NCBI GenBank assembly: GCA_006176705.1
Contig: QRFJ01004891.1
Coordinates: forward strand, 1-64,000
Direction: 5' to 3'
Origin: Cocos nucifera
Taxonomy: Eukaryota > Streptophyta > Magnoliopsida > Arecales > Arecaceae
Length of the DNA stretch: 64,000 bases
Below, piece after piece: positions 23,455 through 36,429 of the stretch. Positions within the stretch are counted from its first letter, which is position 1; each line of letters opens with the position of its first letter. The notes beneath the pieces were generated by a model. The model was given only the letters and a program-made list of their open reading frames with translations. It did not search any database and was not told the DNA's origin. A program made the position numbers and the translations under genes.

Positions 23455-25579
23455 TGAAGGAAAAATTTTATTTTTTGGATCAGGTTTGTTCAGATCTGAT
23501 TTGACCAAGAAAAATATTTCAAAAATTTTTTCTCTTAGATCTAAATCGGATCTGATACTTTTCATATCTAACTAGATGGATCTAATAAATAAAATAATAA
23601 TAAATTTAATTTAATTTAATTTATACCTTGTTGTTGGATAATCCTATTATCCTATGATGATCCTACTGATTGCTTGAGGTTCTGGATGCAGCCATGCAAT
23701 TATCTGGCCTCTATCGGTATCTACTCAGGTAAGATTTGGAGATCTCCTTCTTCTCAATCTATTCTCCAAAGATCAAATCTAGATCTGATCTTGAAGATCT
23801 TCAAAATAATTTTTGAAAATCTGGTGTTCTCTTGCAGTAGTGTTGCCTTCTTCCTTTCTTGTCATCTTTCTCTTGCCTGAATCGCACCAAACTGAAGCCC
23901 AAGGCCTCTTTGGCATGGAGAGGAGAGAGAAGATTAGAGGTAGGCATGGAGAAGAGGGGAGAGGGGTGATGTGGAATGGGCAAAGAAAGAACTCTTGAAA
24001 CCTAGGCGCAGACAGGATTTATATAGACCCTATTATGCCATGCAGTGCCACATCATCCCGGTCAATCACATCTCTTCGTGTAATCAGATCTAAATCTGAT
24101 TGGTGGGATGATATCACCTAATTCAATTAGATGAGAGCTCCTCTCAAACATCCTTGGATGGTGCCAAGACTGATCAAAGTAGAGTCTCAGGTGCCACCTA
24201 AGTTTATTCTATGAAGCAACCTAGAGTCCCATCTATATAGAACTCCAGGCATCATCATCCTTGGGCGCACGCCTCCTTAGGCATGCACCCCCTCCCTTTC
24301 CTCCATTTAGTAGGTGGACAAAGGTCAAATCTCTCTCTTATGGGTGCATGACACATGGGTAGATGTCCAAGTGTCAAAGGATAATGTTTGACCAAAGTCA
24401 AAAGACAAGAATTAGCAGATGATGAAAAATGGCTGATATTATCTTAAATTTATCTCATAAATTAAGATAATCCTTTTCTGACCTGGACAAGCTCTAGTTA
24501 GACAAAGTAAAGGTACCTGAGTGAGTCCAAATATATTTGGCTCAGTCGAGATAACTTTTAATGATTGTTGAAGGAGAATATTAGGCTCAATCGTGTGCTA
24601 GCATGATTTTCTTGAACATAATTAAATCTTATTCAAATCAATTGAACTGGATTAGTCTAATTGATGATATTCAAATCTAAATCCTTATTTATGTGATCCA
24701 ATTAGATTTAGTTTCATACGATAATGGGATATGTCATGATCTCTATCATCGACATCATTGAAACACCTTTCGATGGATCAAAACTTTTCTGATTTAGATA
24801 ACTAGTATGATCGATCATCCAAATCATTCTAATTGCTCTCAAAATCTATCAGTGATATCTAGTAGTATATGATAGCAACTCATTAGAACTGAGAATGAAC
24901 CTCTCAGTGTAGTTACCTGTGTGATTAAGTTTCTCTATCTTGAGCCCCGATCGGATTAGGGTTAAGGTGAACTCGTCAAACCCTAATATCCGTCATATGA
25001 TTAATCATTCGATTCAAGTCCAATATGAAAACCTTAATAGAAACTCTTTCTATTATTTCACTCTGCCATGGCCATGGGCTTATGGACTTGATTCTCATGT
25101 TCATCATAGGGCTACTCCTCATCCACCGAGGTAGATAGATTTTCTATTGGTGCAATCCAATTCCTACAATGAACATGCTATAGCCAACATACACCTCAAA
25201 ATTTTGAATGGCTAGGAGATCGAGTTATGGTATAGTCAGACTATAACACCCTCAAGGTGAACTATCGATGCACCTCAGATCAAAGAATCAGACACACAAC
25301 TACAACTTCGAACCAATCATCGATGAGAAGGTAGACTACCTAATGACTGCTCGAGGTGATCATGCTCAGTGCCCTCATTCTTCAATGAGTATTTGTACTC
25401 TCGCTCTGGTGTCTCTACACCATAGACTCAAGACTCATCTACTATAAAGAAGCGATTGTACACCATCCTTTCGGATCAACCACCATCCTCATGATGATCC
25501 TATGGTCGGAAGCATTTTATGAGTTAATAACGAAAATTCATGTCTTAAATTTTTAACTCTTGAAAATATGAACTATCAT
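23455..25579 (-). repeat. Element C: solo LTR of family II, truncated
   Basis: It begins TGAAGG at 23455 and is colinear with B and F LTRs to about 25579. The last 110-160 bp up to the expected TCTAACA are missing. It contains a TATA box on the minus strand (TCTATATAAATCC, plus 24015-24027), W-box cores near 24367-24410, the GC hairpin at 24263-24290 and the CCATGGCCATGG palindrome. No internal region is present. It is either a solo LTR from LTR-LTR recombination or a truncated insertion. The flank GTACC is not repeated on the far side because of the deletion. Confidence 0.85.
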
Positions 25580-25631
25580 TATCTAACTCTTGAAAATTTT
25601 TAACAATCCTAGGAAAATTCATGTCTTAAAT
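25580..25631. other. Filler DNA at the C/A2 junction
   Basis: Two short stretches are re-copied from just upstream. A 14-bp block beginning TAACTCTTGAA occurs at 25554-25567 and again at 25584-25597. A 19-bp block beginning GAAAATTCATG occurs at 25532-25550 and again at 25613-25631. Beyond it A2's gag start resumes. Confidence 0.75.
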
Positions 25632-27574
25632 AATGATTGGAGTGAAAAAAAAGTGGCCATAACTACATAAAGAAAAATCAAAATCTAACTAGTAAAAAAT
25701 TTATTAAACCTAAAGATTTAGAATTTAATCAGAAGGTTCTTCTACTATTTTATTCAAATTGATAGCCTCTACCTCCAATTCGAGGAATTATCCTAATTTC
25801 TTAGTGGGTATTAGAATCCACATAGACTGCACACAAGTCCAACTTTGGTTGGTCAACCCATGGACATCTAAGAGTAGGTTTATAACCAATTATTTCTCTA
25901 AATAACTTCTAATAATTTAATTTTTTTTATGTTCCTAATCAGTAGGCTTTGGCCTCTACTGAAAAGATCTAGTTAGATCCAACTATTAACATGACCATAC
26001 TTAGTCCGTCTAACCAATGAATGTTAAGCCCAACTTTGATTGATCAACCTAACCACCATTTAGAAATATGCGATCAAGAAATTATATTATGAATGATAAT
26101 TCCATTAGCCGATAAGCACCAGACCTTTGGGCCTCCAATGATTATCCAACTAATGGATCCATTATCACTCACTTAATAGGAGGCTATGATCTAGTTATCA
26201 CCATAACTATTTTATTTTTAAGAATCTAATAATTTTAGAAGACTTGGTTAATTTAATTTAGAGAAGAGAGTTAGAAGAATCAGCTAATCATGATCCTCTC
26301 ATTGACTTTACCAAGTCAAATTAAGGGAGACCATTGATAGCCTGGTCTAGGAGCCCTAAATCAGTCACACTGATTTACCTAGCTAAAATGGATCAGCTCA
26401 AATTATCAAATAATTTAGTCAAAAGATAATTTCACCAAGAAGGCCAGGTAAGTGAGATCGGTGGAAGGATCTACCAAAACTTGTCTTAGATACCATCAAA
26501 AATGGCCAAGTAAGCGGGCTGTCAATTAAAGACCACCGATTTAGATTGCCAGAGTTATCTTAGACACTAACTGGTTAATTAATTTTGATTGGATCAACCT
26601 AACAGTTCATGCTAGACCGTGTAGCTAAGAATCAAGTCTATTTTGATTTTTGTTAAAGACATAGACTTGACCAACGATAACTATTGTAATTGATCTAGAG
26701 AATGCTTGACCTAATCTAAGATAACTATTAATTAGATTTAGTCAATTCTCTAATTAAATTCATTCTTTAATCTAACTTTAGATCTAATCCAATTAATGGA
26801 CCTAATTTTTACTAATCCATTCATCCAAATGTCATGATTTGTGTCTTAAGATCTTCAATTCACAATCCTAGATCCTAGATAAACAACTCTTAATTCTTAA
26901 TTAAGTTTTGAACGAAGGATTGGGATTCAGCATTTTAAAAATAATTTTTGTATTTATAAAATATTTTTATAATATGGTTCTACCAATCAGTTACATGTTT
27001 GATTCATAATCAATATGCAAATAATATAAACATGAATCTACTTTACATCTAATCTAAACATATTCATGTAATTCAAATTGAAATAATTTCAATTCTAATT
27101 AATCATAAATCATCTTAGATTAAATCTAACATATTTATGATCATAAAAATTAGATTAAAATATTTTTCATTAAATCATAAAATTTTTTAGATCAAATCTA
27201 AAGTTTTATGTTTAGGATTTTAGATCAGCACGTACTAGGACAATCTTTACACTGTAAGGGATAAATCTTAAAATAAGATAACCTTATAAAATTAGTCCGC
27301 ATAATCTAAAATATTTATTTTTAAATTTAAATAATTTTAAATATAATAAATTATAAATTAATCTATATCATATTAAATAAATTTATGATTAATTTTAGAT
27401 CTATACGAACTAGGATAATCTTTATACTATAAGGGGTAAACCTTACAGCAGGACAATCTTATAAATTAGTTCATATCTTTAATTTAATTTTAGAATTAAA
27501 TATCATATTATAACTTAGATCTAATCTAAATAAATAATCTGAACATGCATAAAAATTATGTCATAAAAGTTCGA
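25632..27574 (-). other. A2 gag start remnant and leader
   Basis: ATG of gag is at 25660 on the minus strand (MATFF, like D). To its right is a 1.9-kb AT-rich leader without long frames. It carries a tandemly duplicated module near 26440-26580 that corresponds to the duplicated module in D's leader. Confidence 0.72.
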
Positions 27575-27587
27575 GGCTCTGATACCA
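27575..27587 (-). other. Primer-binding site of A2
   Basis: The minus strand reads TGGTATCAGAGCC, followed by two bases and the LTR start TGAAG at 27590. Confidence 0.88.
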
Positions 27588-27589
27588 AT

Positions 27590-29595
27590 TGAAGAAAAAA
27601 TCTAGGATTTCATGTAGGTATTTTGAAACTTTTTCAAAATAGATCAGCAAAAGTAATAAATTAATCATATTAATTTATTAAAAATATATAATTAAATTCT
27701 AGATCTATGATCTAATAACATGATCTATGCATGTAAATAAATCTAAAATTAAATATTAAACAAACATAATGATGTTGATCATATCAACATCAAACCGAGA
27801 CTAAATCTAATCTAATGGGAGAAAGAGATCGAATCTCTTTTACCTTTTGCAAGTTGGGATCTTCAACTTATTGATCCAAGACTGAGATCATTGCTTCAAG
27901 CCATACATGCATCGGACCTCTATAAAAAAATTTACATGAAGTCTCAATCGTTGATCTAAAGTCTAGTGATTGAAAATCAGCATAGTATGCTAGCACTGCG
28001 CTATTCCTTCTTTAACGGTTAATGGTGAATCCTCTTCTTTGAATGATCTTGGACTCTCCAAGAATCAAAGAAGAGATAGGAGGATCTGAAAGAACTCTTT
28101 TTCCTCACATTTTTCTCTCAAAAAGATTGTGGAAAAGAGATCTAAGTGAAATCCTAGAGAAGACCTCTCTTCTCTCTTTCTTTTCTCTCAACAAGATACA
28201 ATGGTTTGTGCCTTTATAAAGCTCAACACCCAAAGACCCATAGCATCCAAGGTTTCCATGCCCAAACACTCTCTTTGGGGCCTAAAATTTGTAGAAATTT
28301 CATACCCTTACTTCTTTTAAATAGAGAGTTATGATAGAGTCCTTGTCTAGGTCAAATATCTAGAAAGGCATATCCAAATTGAGAAATCCTAGTCACACTA
28401 AGACTTCAGTTTTAACTTGTCCAACTTATTATTTGAACCCAATTAAAATAAAACTAATGCAACCCAATTAGAGATGATCTTATTCCAACTAAGATTTTAA
28501 TTAAATTAGATTAAATTAAATTTAAATCTAATTTAATTTTTAATCAAATTAAAAATTTAGTGCATATAAATCCTAATTGAATAGGAACTTGTTCTTCCTT
28601 GTAATTGACTTATCCAATAAATCAATTGAACATAATCCAATCAAATCCAAACTAAATTTAATTAAGTCTTATTTAATTAAACTTAATCTCAATTCTTTGG
28701 CTTAATCAAATTAAGTCAATTAGCAATCCAATTGCTAATCGATCCTCCTACAATACTTACACTAGGTCAAACATCAATCGTCTAAATCGTTGATCAACCA
28801 TCTGATCTGATCGAGATCTTTTATGTATGTGACCCCATAGGTTCAAACCTAAACTAGTAGCATAGGAATAAATTTTTATATTAATCAAAGTGACCATCTA
28901 GCAATGATATCCGATGGTCGGATAGGTCGAATGTGTAAAGCAACACTTTTAGAACCCATGTGGATATAGTTTTCGTATAATTCATCCCCTTGACCTTGAT
29001 GCTCATAGAATAACTCAGAGTTTAATTATCAACTCTGATTAGGTCATCCATATTATATTTTAAAATATCAAATCCATCTCATGGATTATTCTGGCCAAGA
29101 TTTTGATAAATTAAAATATAGTGATGCATTTTCTCCAAACTCTTGAAGTAGTCAATCCCATCTTGATCACTCAACGATTTCATAAGGACTTGACTATGCT
29201 TAAAAATATTTCATTACTAAATTAAAAATTCAGATAGTTTGGCACCAAAGCATAGTGAGTTGCTTACAAGCCACCATGGTGATCTCAATTCTAAGGGATA
29301 CTTATACCAATATCCCATCAGAGCAATTCTCGATAGTAGAATGCTCTGGAGTTGGTCACGTTCAGTGATGATATCTCCTTACATCTCACCTATATGTCAT
29401 ACCAGTATCTCCATACTTCTTGGTTAAGAGGATAACCAACCTATATGGCATCAATGACCTATATTCGATAAATATTATCATCCTAATTAATAACATATCA
29501 TTTGGCTATGAACAGTTTAAGAACTAATCGATAAATTATTTTTTTATCAAAACTAAATAGTCTTAAGAACTTTAACATAATATGGAGTTCACTAG
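27590..29595 (-). repeat. 5' LTR of A2, outer end missing
   Basis: This is colinear with A and D LTRs. It stops at GTTCACTAG, about 130 bp before the expected terminus, where D's intact LTR terminus TGTTGG begins on the opposite strand. A TATA box candidate is at 28212-28221. Confidence 0.85.
28212..28221 (-). promoter_or_regulatory. TATA box candidate in A2 LTR
   Basis: CTTTATAAAG lies about 620 bp from the LTR's inner end, at a position comparable to the TATA boxes of family II. The element is decayed, so activity is doubtful. Confidence 0.45.
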
Positions 29596-32101
29596 TGTTG
29601 GAAATTATGTCTCAAAGCCAATCATCAGTCTGTTGATGGTTGAGATATTGTAATTGATTTATTAATTAATAAAAATTTTTAGCATCTTTTTCATCATAAA
29701 TTTACATCTTCTAATGAACTCCATTATTGTGATGAAGTTCTTAGAACTATTTAGTTTCGATAAAGAGAGGATTTATCGATTAATCCTTAAATTTGTTCAC
29801 GATCAAATGATAGGCTGCTAATTAGGACGACAGCATCTATCGAGCATAGGTCACTATATGCCATATAGGTTGGTTGTCCTCTTAACCAAGGAGTATAGAG
29901 ACACTGGTATGGCATACAGATGAGATATAAGGATACATCATCATTGAACGTGATCAACTCTAGAGTATTTTGCTATCGAGAATGTCTCTGATGGGATATA
30001 AGTATAAGTATCCCTTAGACCTGAGATCACCTCAGTGACTTGCAAGCAACTCACTGTGCTTTGGTATCAAACTAACCAAATTTCTAATTTAGCAATGGAA
30101 GACTTCTGGGCATAGTCAAGTATTTACGAAGTCAAAGTGTGATCAAGATGAAATTGACCACTCCAAGAGTTGGAGAAGAATGTATCACTGTATTTCAATA
30201 TAGCAAAACCTTTGTCAGGATAATCCATCAGATGGATTTGATATTTTGAAATATAATGTGAACAATCTAATCAGAGTTGATAGTTGAACTCTGAGGTATC
30301 CTATGAGCATTATGGTCAAGGGGATGAATTATATGGAAACTATATCTGCATAGGTTCTAAGGATGGTGTTCTACACTTTCGATCTATCCGATCGTTTGGT
30401 ATCATTACTAGATGGTCACTTTAATTGATATAAAAATTTATTTTTATGCTATCGACTTAGGTTTGGACTTATGAGGTCACATATATTAGAGTTCATATTT
30501 CGATTGGATGGTTGATCAGTGACTTAGAAGCGTTTTATAGTTAAACAATCAATACGGTTGATGTTTGACCTAGTGCAAGTATTGCAGGAGGATCGATTAG
30601 CAATTCGATTGCTAATTGACTTAATTGGATTAAGCCAGTATATTGAGATTAAGTTTAATTAAATATAATTTAATTAGATTTGATTTGGACTTGATTGGAT
30701 CAAATTCAATCGATTTATTGGATAAGCCAAGTGCAAAAAAGAACTTGTCCTAGTCTAACTAGGACTTGGGTCAACCCAATTTTTTAATTTGATTAAAAAA
30801 ATAAATTAAAATTAAATTTAATTTAATCTAATTTAAATAAGTTCTTAAATGGATTAGAATCTTATTTAATTAGATTGGTTTACTCTTATTTTTATTTGAT
30901 TAAAAGATCTTGTTTGACCAAGTCAAAATAGGAGTCCTAGTGTGACTAGGACTCCCTATTCCTTGCGCCTCCTAGTGTGACTAGGACTCCCTATTCCTTG
31001 CACCACCTAATCCTCACGCCCCATCCCTTTCTCTTTATATTTTTATGTAAAAAATCTCCATGCCCCAAGCAATCTCATGCCTCCCTTTTCTCTTCCTTTT
31101 TATCATATGGAAATTTGTTTGATGACCAAGTCAAAAGGGGAGGTTGGTTTTGCTTTAGAATTCTATGAGATAGAATCCTAGTCAACTAAAAGACTTCCTT
31201 CCTTTCATGCCGCCACCTTCCTATTTTCTCTCTCTCTCTCATGGCATTCTTTAGCATTTGTTGCACCCTCCCTTGCTAGTCCATGGTAGAAAAGTAAGGT
31301 GGGGGCACCCAAGAGTTGGTTGTCCCAACAACCTGCCATTTGGTGACTTTCTTGTCTAGGTTTTTGATCAATCTTGGACTCTATATATCTCTTTATTTAA
31401 AAAAAAAATTATTTAAATTTTTTTAAATTATAGATATTTGAGAGGTCTCTTTTGTGTAGAAAAATTAGAAAAAAATTCATCTAGATCATGGAGATATTAA
31501 AAACACAAATGAAGGTGTCTAGAAAAAGAACAAAGAAGAAGAAAAGGATCTTCTTCTAGGGTTTTTATTCCAAATCTCTTCCTCCCTTTTTATGAGCTTT
31601 TGAGAGGTGTCTCAGTATCACAAATTTTCTTTTTTTTCTTTTGATATTTTAAAGTATCTAACTTTTAAAGAAGAAAGCATCGGATCGATCGTTGAAGAAA
31701 GATCAGCATAGTGCTAGTATACTGTGCTAATTTCCTGCATCAGAATCTCTAATCATGTTCGTGGGCTCGTGTGGATGACTCCTAGAGGTCGGACACATGT
31801 GCAGCTCATGAATTCATCCTCTAGCCTAGATCAGTAAGTTAGAACATCTAATTTGCTCAGGTAATAGATCCGATCTATTATTTTATAGCTGCATTAGATA
31901 TAGTATAGATCTAGGTTGATATGATCAATCTTTTTTTTAATTTAATTTTTAGTTTTTAATTTAAATATCATATAATAATTATATAATAAGATCTTAGATC
32001 TAAAATATTTTAGATTAATTTTGATTGATTTTAATCTTTCACTGTTTGATCTTGAAAAAGTTTCAAGATCTAATCATAAAATTCTAGATCTGATCCCTAC
32101 A
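29596..32101 (+). repeat. 5' LTR of element D
   Basis: It runs from TGTTGG to CCTACA, 2506 bp. It contains a perfect hairpin GGAGTCCTAG/CTAGGACTCC at 30931-30955 with a 35-bp tandem duplication (30935-30969, 30970-31004) absent from the 3' LTR. A TATATA sits near 31381. A W-box pair, TTTGACC and GTCAAA, is at 30914-30928. The open frame at 30977-31168 has no recognisable domain. Confidence 0.9.
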
Positions 32102-32103
32102 AT

Positions 32104-32116
32104 TGGTATCAAAGCC
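32104..32116 (+). other. Primer-binding site of element D
   Basis: TGGTATCAAAGCC has one mismatch (G to A) to the usual initiator-Met site. Two bases separate it from the LTR. Confidence 0.88.
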
Positions 32117-34093
32117 TAGGTTTTTATTACATAATTTTTATGCATATTTAGATTATTTTTTAGATTAGATCTAATTTATAATCTAATTATTAAATCTAAA
32201 ATTAAAAAAATTTAAATCTCATGGACTGCCATAAGGTTGTCCTGCTGTAAGGTTTACCCCTTACAGTTAAAAGGTTGTCCTAGTTCATGATGATCTGACT
32301 CTAATCATAAATTTATTAGATTTAATCTAATTTTATTTATAATTTAATAGATTTAAAATAATTTTAAATCTAAAAATAAAATATTTTAGATTTCACAGAC
32401 TGCCATAAGGTTATCCTGCTGTAAGATTTACCTCTTACAGTGGATAGGTTATCCTAGTACGTGCTTATCTAAAATATTGATCATAAAATTTTAGATTAGA
32501 TCTAAAAAATTTTATAATCTGATTAAAAATATTTTAATCTAATTTTAATCATCATAAATATGTTAGATTTGATCTAGAAAGATTTATGATTGATTATTAT
32601 TAAAATTATTTTAATTACATGAACATGTTTAGATTAGATCTAAAGTAGTTTTACATTTATTTTACTTGCATATTGATTAGAGAAGATTATCGAATGAGTT
32701 TCTATCCTCTTCGCTTTCCAAAATAGTTAGAAAAAAGGGTCTTGTTGGCCATCGCTAAATCAAACATACAACTTGGTTGGTAGAACCATGTTGTAAAAAT
32801 ATTTTACAAACATGAAAATCATTTTCGAAAAGCCAAATCACAATCCTTAGTCCAGAACTTAATTAAGAATTAAGAAGTTTGATTAGGTTCTAGGATTGTA
32901 AATTGAAGATCCTATGACGAATCATAATACATTGGGTTAATGGGTTAGTGGGGATTAAGTCCATTAATTGAATTAGACCTATGGTTGGATTAAAGAATGG
33001 ACTTAATTAGAGAATTGATTAAATCTAATCAATTATTGTCTTAGATTAGGTCAAAAATTCTCTATATCAATTACAGTAGTTATAGTTGGTCAAGTTTATA
33101 TCTTTAACAAAAACCAAATGGACTTGATTCTTGGCTAAGAGATCAAGATTGAACTATTTGGTTGATCTAACCAAGATTAATTAAACTAATTAATGTCTAA
33201 GGTAAGTTTGGCACATACGACTGGTAGTTTTTAATTGACAGCCTGCTTACCTGACCATTTTTTATGATGTCTAAGGCAAGCTTTGGCAGACCCTTCCACC
33301 AATCTCACTTAGCTGGCCTTCTTGGTGAGATTAAGTTTTGATCAAATCACTTGATAATTTGAGTTGACCCATGTCAGCTAGGTAAATCAGTGTGACTAAT
33401 TTAGGTGCTCCTAGATCAGCCTGTTAGTGGTCTCCCTTAAGCTGACTTGGTGAAGCCAGTGGGAGGATCATGATAAGCTGGTTAATCTGACCTACTCACT
33501 TCTATAAATAAATTCTCTAAAATTATTAGATCTCTAAAATAAAATAGTTATATGATAACTGGATCATAGCCTTCCATTAAAGTGGATGATAATGGATCCA
33601 TCATTTGGATAATCATTGGAGGCCCAAAGGCCTGGTGCTTATCGGTTGATGGAATTATCATTCATTATATGATCTTTTGGATACATCTTTCTAAATGGTG
33701 GTCAGATGGGCCAACAAAAATTGGACCTGATCATTCATTGGTTGGATAGGCCAAGTATGGTCATGTTAATGATTGGACCTAACTGGATCCATTTCTGAGA
33801 AGGCAAAAGCCAATTGATCAAGGCCTGGGGCAAAATTTAATTACTAAAAATTATTTGAAGAAATAATTGATTATGAATCTATCCTTAGATGTACATAGAT
33901 GGGCCAACCAAAGTTGGACTTGTGTACGGTCTATGTGAATTCTAGTACCTACTAAAAAATTAAGATAATTTTTTGAATTGAAGATAGAGACTATCAATTC
34001 GAATAAAAAAGTGGAAGATCCTTTTGATTAAAGTCTAAATCTCTAGGTTTAATAAATTAATTACTAATTAGATTATATTTTTTTTGTATAGAT
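32117..34093 (+). other. Untranslated leader of element D
   Basis: This is 2.0 kb without coding frames. A splice-donor match AAG|GTAAGT lies with GTAAGT at 33202-33207. The surrounding module (ATGTCTAAGGyAAG then CTTGGC or TTTGGC) is repeated about 75 bp further at 33268. A weak inverted repeat TTGATTAG (32673-32680) and CTAAATCAA (32755-32763) may correspond to the family II leader structure. Confidence 0.7.
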
Positions 34094-34925
34094 ATGGCCA
34101 CTTTTCTATCGCTTCAATCATTGTTGGATAATGATAAGTTGATGGGATCCAACTTCGATAGTTAGTATGGAAAGTTGAAGATTATCCTGGAGCATGAATG
34201 GATCCTATATGTGCTGACGGATCCTACACCTGAGGAGTCAGCTGTCAATGCACATGAAATAGTTAGAGACACTTATCAGAAGTGGCTCAGTGATTGAACC
34301 ACAGTGCGCTGCATTATACTGGCTGTGATAAGCAATGAGTTTAGTCACAAGTTTGAGATAGCTCAGTCAAATAAAATGCTCTATGTGTTGGAGGATTCTT
34401 TTGGCACACCCGATGATGTTGAGAGGCACAAGACTAGTTTTACCATCTTCAACACCAGAATGCGGGATGGAGCCTCTGTCACTAATCATGTCCTATACAT
34501 GATCAAGCTGATAGAGCGTTTGAACAAGCTCGGCTTTTTCTTGCACAAATAACTTGAAAAAGATGTAATAATGAACTCGCTATCCAAGTCTTATCTCTCA
34601 TTCCTTACACATTATAGAATGTCAAAGCCTGAAGTTGACTACCATGGATTACTAGGGTTACTTCAGAACTTTGAGAAGGATCACCAGCTTCACAAAGAGT
34701 CTGTGAACTTAGTGGGAGGTTTGTCTTCTGGTTCTTGACCCTTTGAAAAATGAAAGAAGAACAAAAAGAAGAAAGCCAAGAAGGTGCATGTTCAGGCTAA
34801 GACATATGTGCAGGCTCAGACCCAAAAAAACCAAGCCCAATAAGAGTCAAGTCGAATGCTTCTTCTATAAGAAGTGAGGGTACTGGAAGAGAAACTGTCC
34901 TTAGTATATTACCTCCCTGGACCCG
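34094..34925 (+). pseudogene. Element D gag remnant
   Basis: The start is ATG at 34094 (MATFLSLQSLLDNDKLMGSN). Stops occur before 34304. The stretch 34304-34552 is open and includes MRDGASVTNHVLYMIKLIE. Stops follow in the linker, and the zinc knuckle near 34855-34900 reads CFFYKK, a stop, then GYWKRNC, so the second Cys and the His are lost. Confidence 0.87.
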
Positions 34926-34939
34926 AACAGGCAGAGGAA

Positions 34940-36310
34940 GAAGCAAGCTATTACTGGGCAAGGTATTTATATGATAACTCCTTATAATTTCTCTATGTGT
35001 GATATTACTGATTAGGTATTGGATACCAAAAGTTCTTATCATATTTATAATTCGTTGTAGGGGTTGCAAGTCAGTAGAAGATTTGAGCAAGAAAAAAGAT
35101 TTCTGAACGTTGGAGATGGAAGATCAGTTCTAATTCTAGCTTTAGAAATTTTGAAACTTATATTTGAATCTCATATCATTGTTCTTAGTGATTGTCATTT
35201 CTGTTCTAGTTTCTTTTTAAATATCATTTCTGTAGGCCTTTTGGCCATGAACAATTATGAAATTTTAATAAAAAAATAAATTTATAATGTCATTGTGAAT
35301 GGTATTACTGCTTTCTATGGATAATTGAATAATGATGTATATATGTTATCATAACCTGTTAATGTATTCTATTCAACTGGCAAACATCCTAAATTAGATA
35401 ATGTGACAGATATCTATTTATGACACTATAGGCTGGGTCATATAAACAAGAATAGGATAAGCAGGTTGGCTCAAGAGGGTATCCTCGAACTTAGTGATTA
35501 TGAATTGCTTCTAACCTATGAATCTTGTCTTCTTGGTAAAATGACTAAGTCATCTTTTATTGAAAAAGGTGAGAGAGATACTGAACTCTTAGGACTAGTA
35601 CATATTAATGTATGTGAACCAATGATTACTAGTGCCAAAGGTGGATATGTCTACTTCATCACTTTCATAAATGATCTATCCATATTTGGATATCTCTATC
35701 TGATGAAACATAAGTCAAATTCATTTGAAATGTTAAGTAAAGTAGAAAAATAAACTAAAAAGAGTGTTAAAACTCTTCGATCTGATCGAGAAGGAGAATA
35801 CCTTTTTGATGAATTTCTCACATATCTAAAAGAGAATGGGATTCTCTTCTAATGGACTCCTTCAGAAACACCACAGCATAATGTTGTATCTGAAAGGAAG
35901 AATCGAACTCTCTTAGACATGATCCGATTCATGATGAATTTTGTCAGCTTGTCGATATCTCTCTGAGGATTTGCACTCGAATCGACTTGCTATCTTTTAA
36001 ATAGGGTTCCGAGTAAATCTGTGGTTAAAACTCTATATGAGACATGGACAAGATATAAGCCAGCACTTTCACACCTCTAGGTCTGAGGGTGTCCGACTTA
36101 TGTCAAATGGTTAATTACAGATAAACTTGGATCTAGGTCTGATAAGTGCACATTTATAGGATACCCAAAAGAGACCAAAGGATACTATTTCTACCATGCT
36201 GATGAACAAAAGATGTTCATCAGTCTTAGGGCAACCATTTTGAAAAAAAAGTTTCTTAGTGAAGAAACTGTTGCCTCTAAGGTTGAACTTGATGAAGTTC
36301 GACAGGTAGA
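34940..36310 (+). pseudogene. Element D pol: protease-integrase remnant
   Basis: The protease motif near 35000-35040 reads VLDTKSS after a stop, so Asp is kept but Gly is replaced. The stretch 35064-35279 is the rest of protease. The stretch 35466-35753 covers the integrase zinc finger CLLGKMTKSSF and the core start (HINVCEPM, FINDLSIFGYLYLM). The C-terminal half to 36310 has the FIGYPKE motif and stops. Confidence 0.86.
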
Positions 36311-36429
36311 AAGTCTGACATAAAATGTTGAATCTAAGTCAAATTTGATCAGATCAGATTCGAAGCCTAGTGAATCTGCACCATTAAGGCAATCTGATAG
36401 AGTACCATGCCATCCAAATAGATACTATG

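Larger units (their letters stand above)
8672..29595 (-). mobile_element. Element A2: family I copia element broken by A, B and C
   Basis: A2 reads on the minus strand. Its surviving pieces are a left LTR fragment (8672-9388), RNase H-RT-integrase (9400-11939), the rest of integrase and protease (22334-22880), gag (22960-23454 plus the start near 25632-25660), leader, primer-binding site (27575-27587) and right LTR (27590-29595). B separates the two integrase parts, with CAAGA on both sides. C and a deletion remove the middle of gag. The right LTR lacks its outermost part, about 130 bp, where D begins. Confidence 0.85.

Noticed and set aside
30977..31168. 63-codon frame in D's 5' LTR
   Set aside because: It overlaps the tandem duplication and hairpin and is not open in the 3' LTR.
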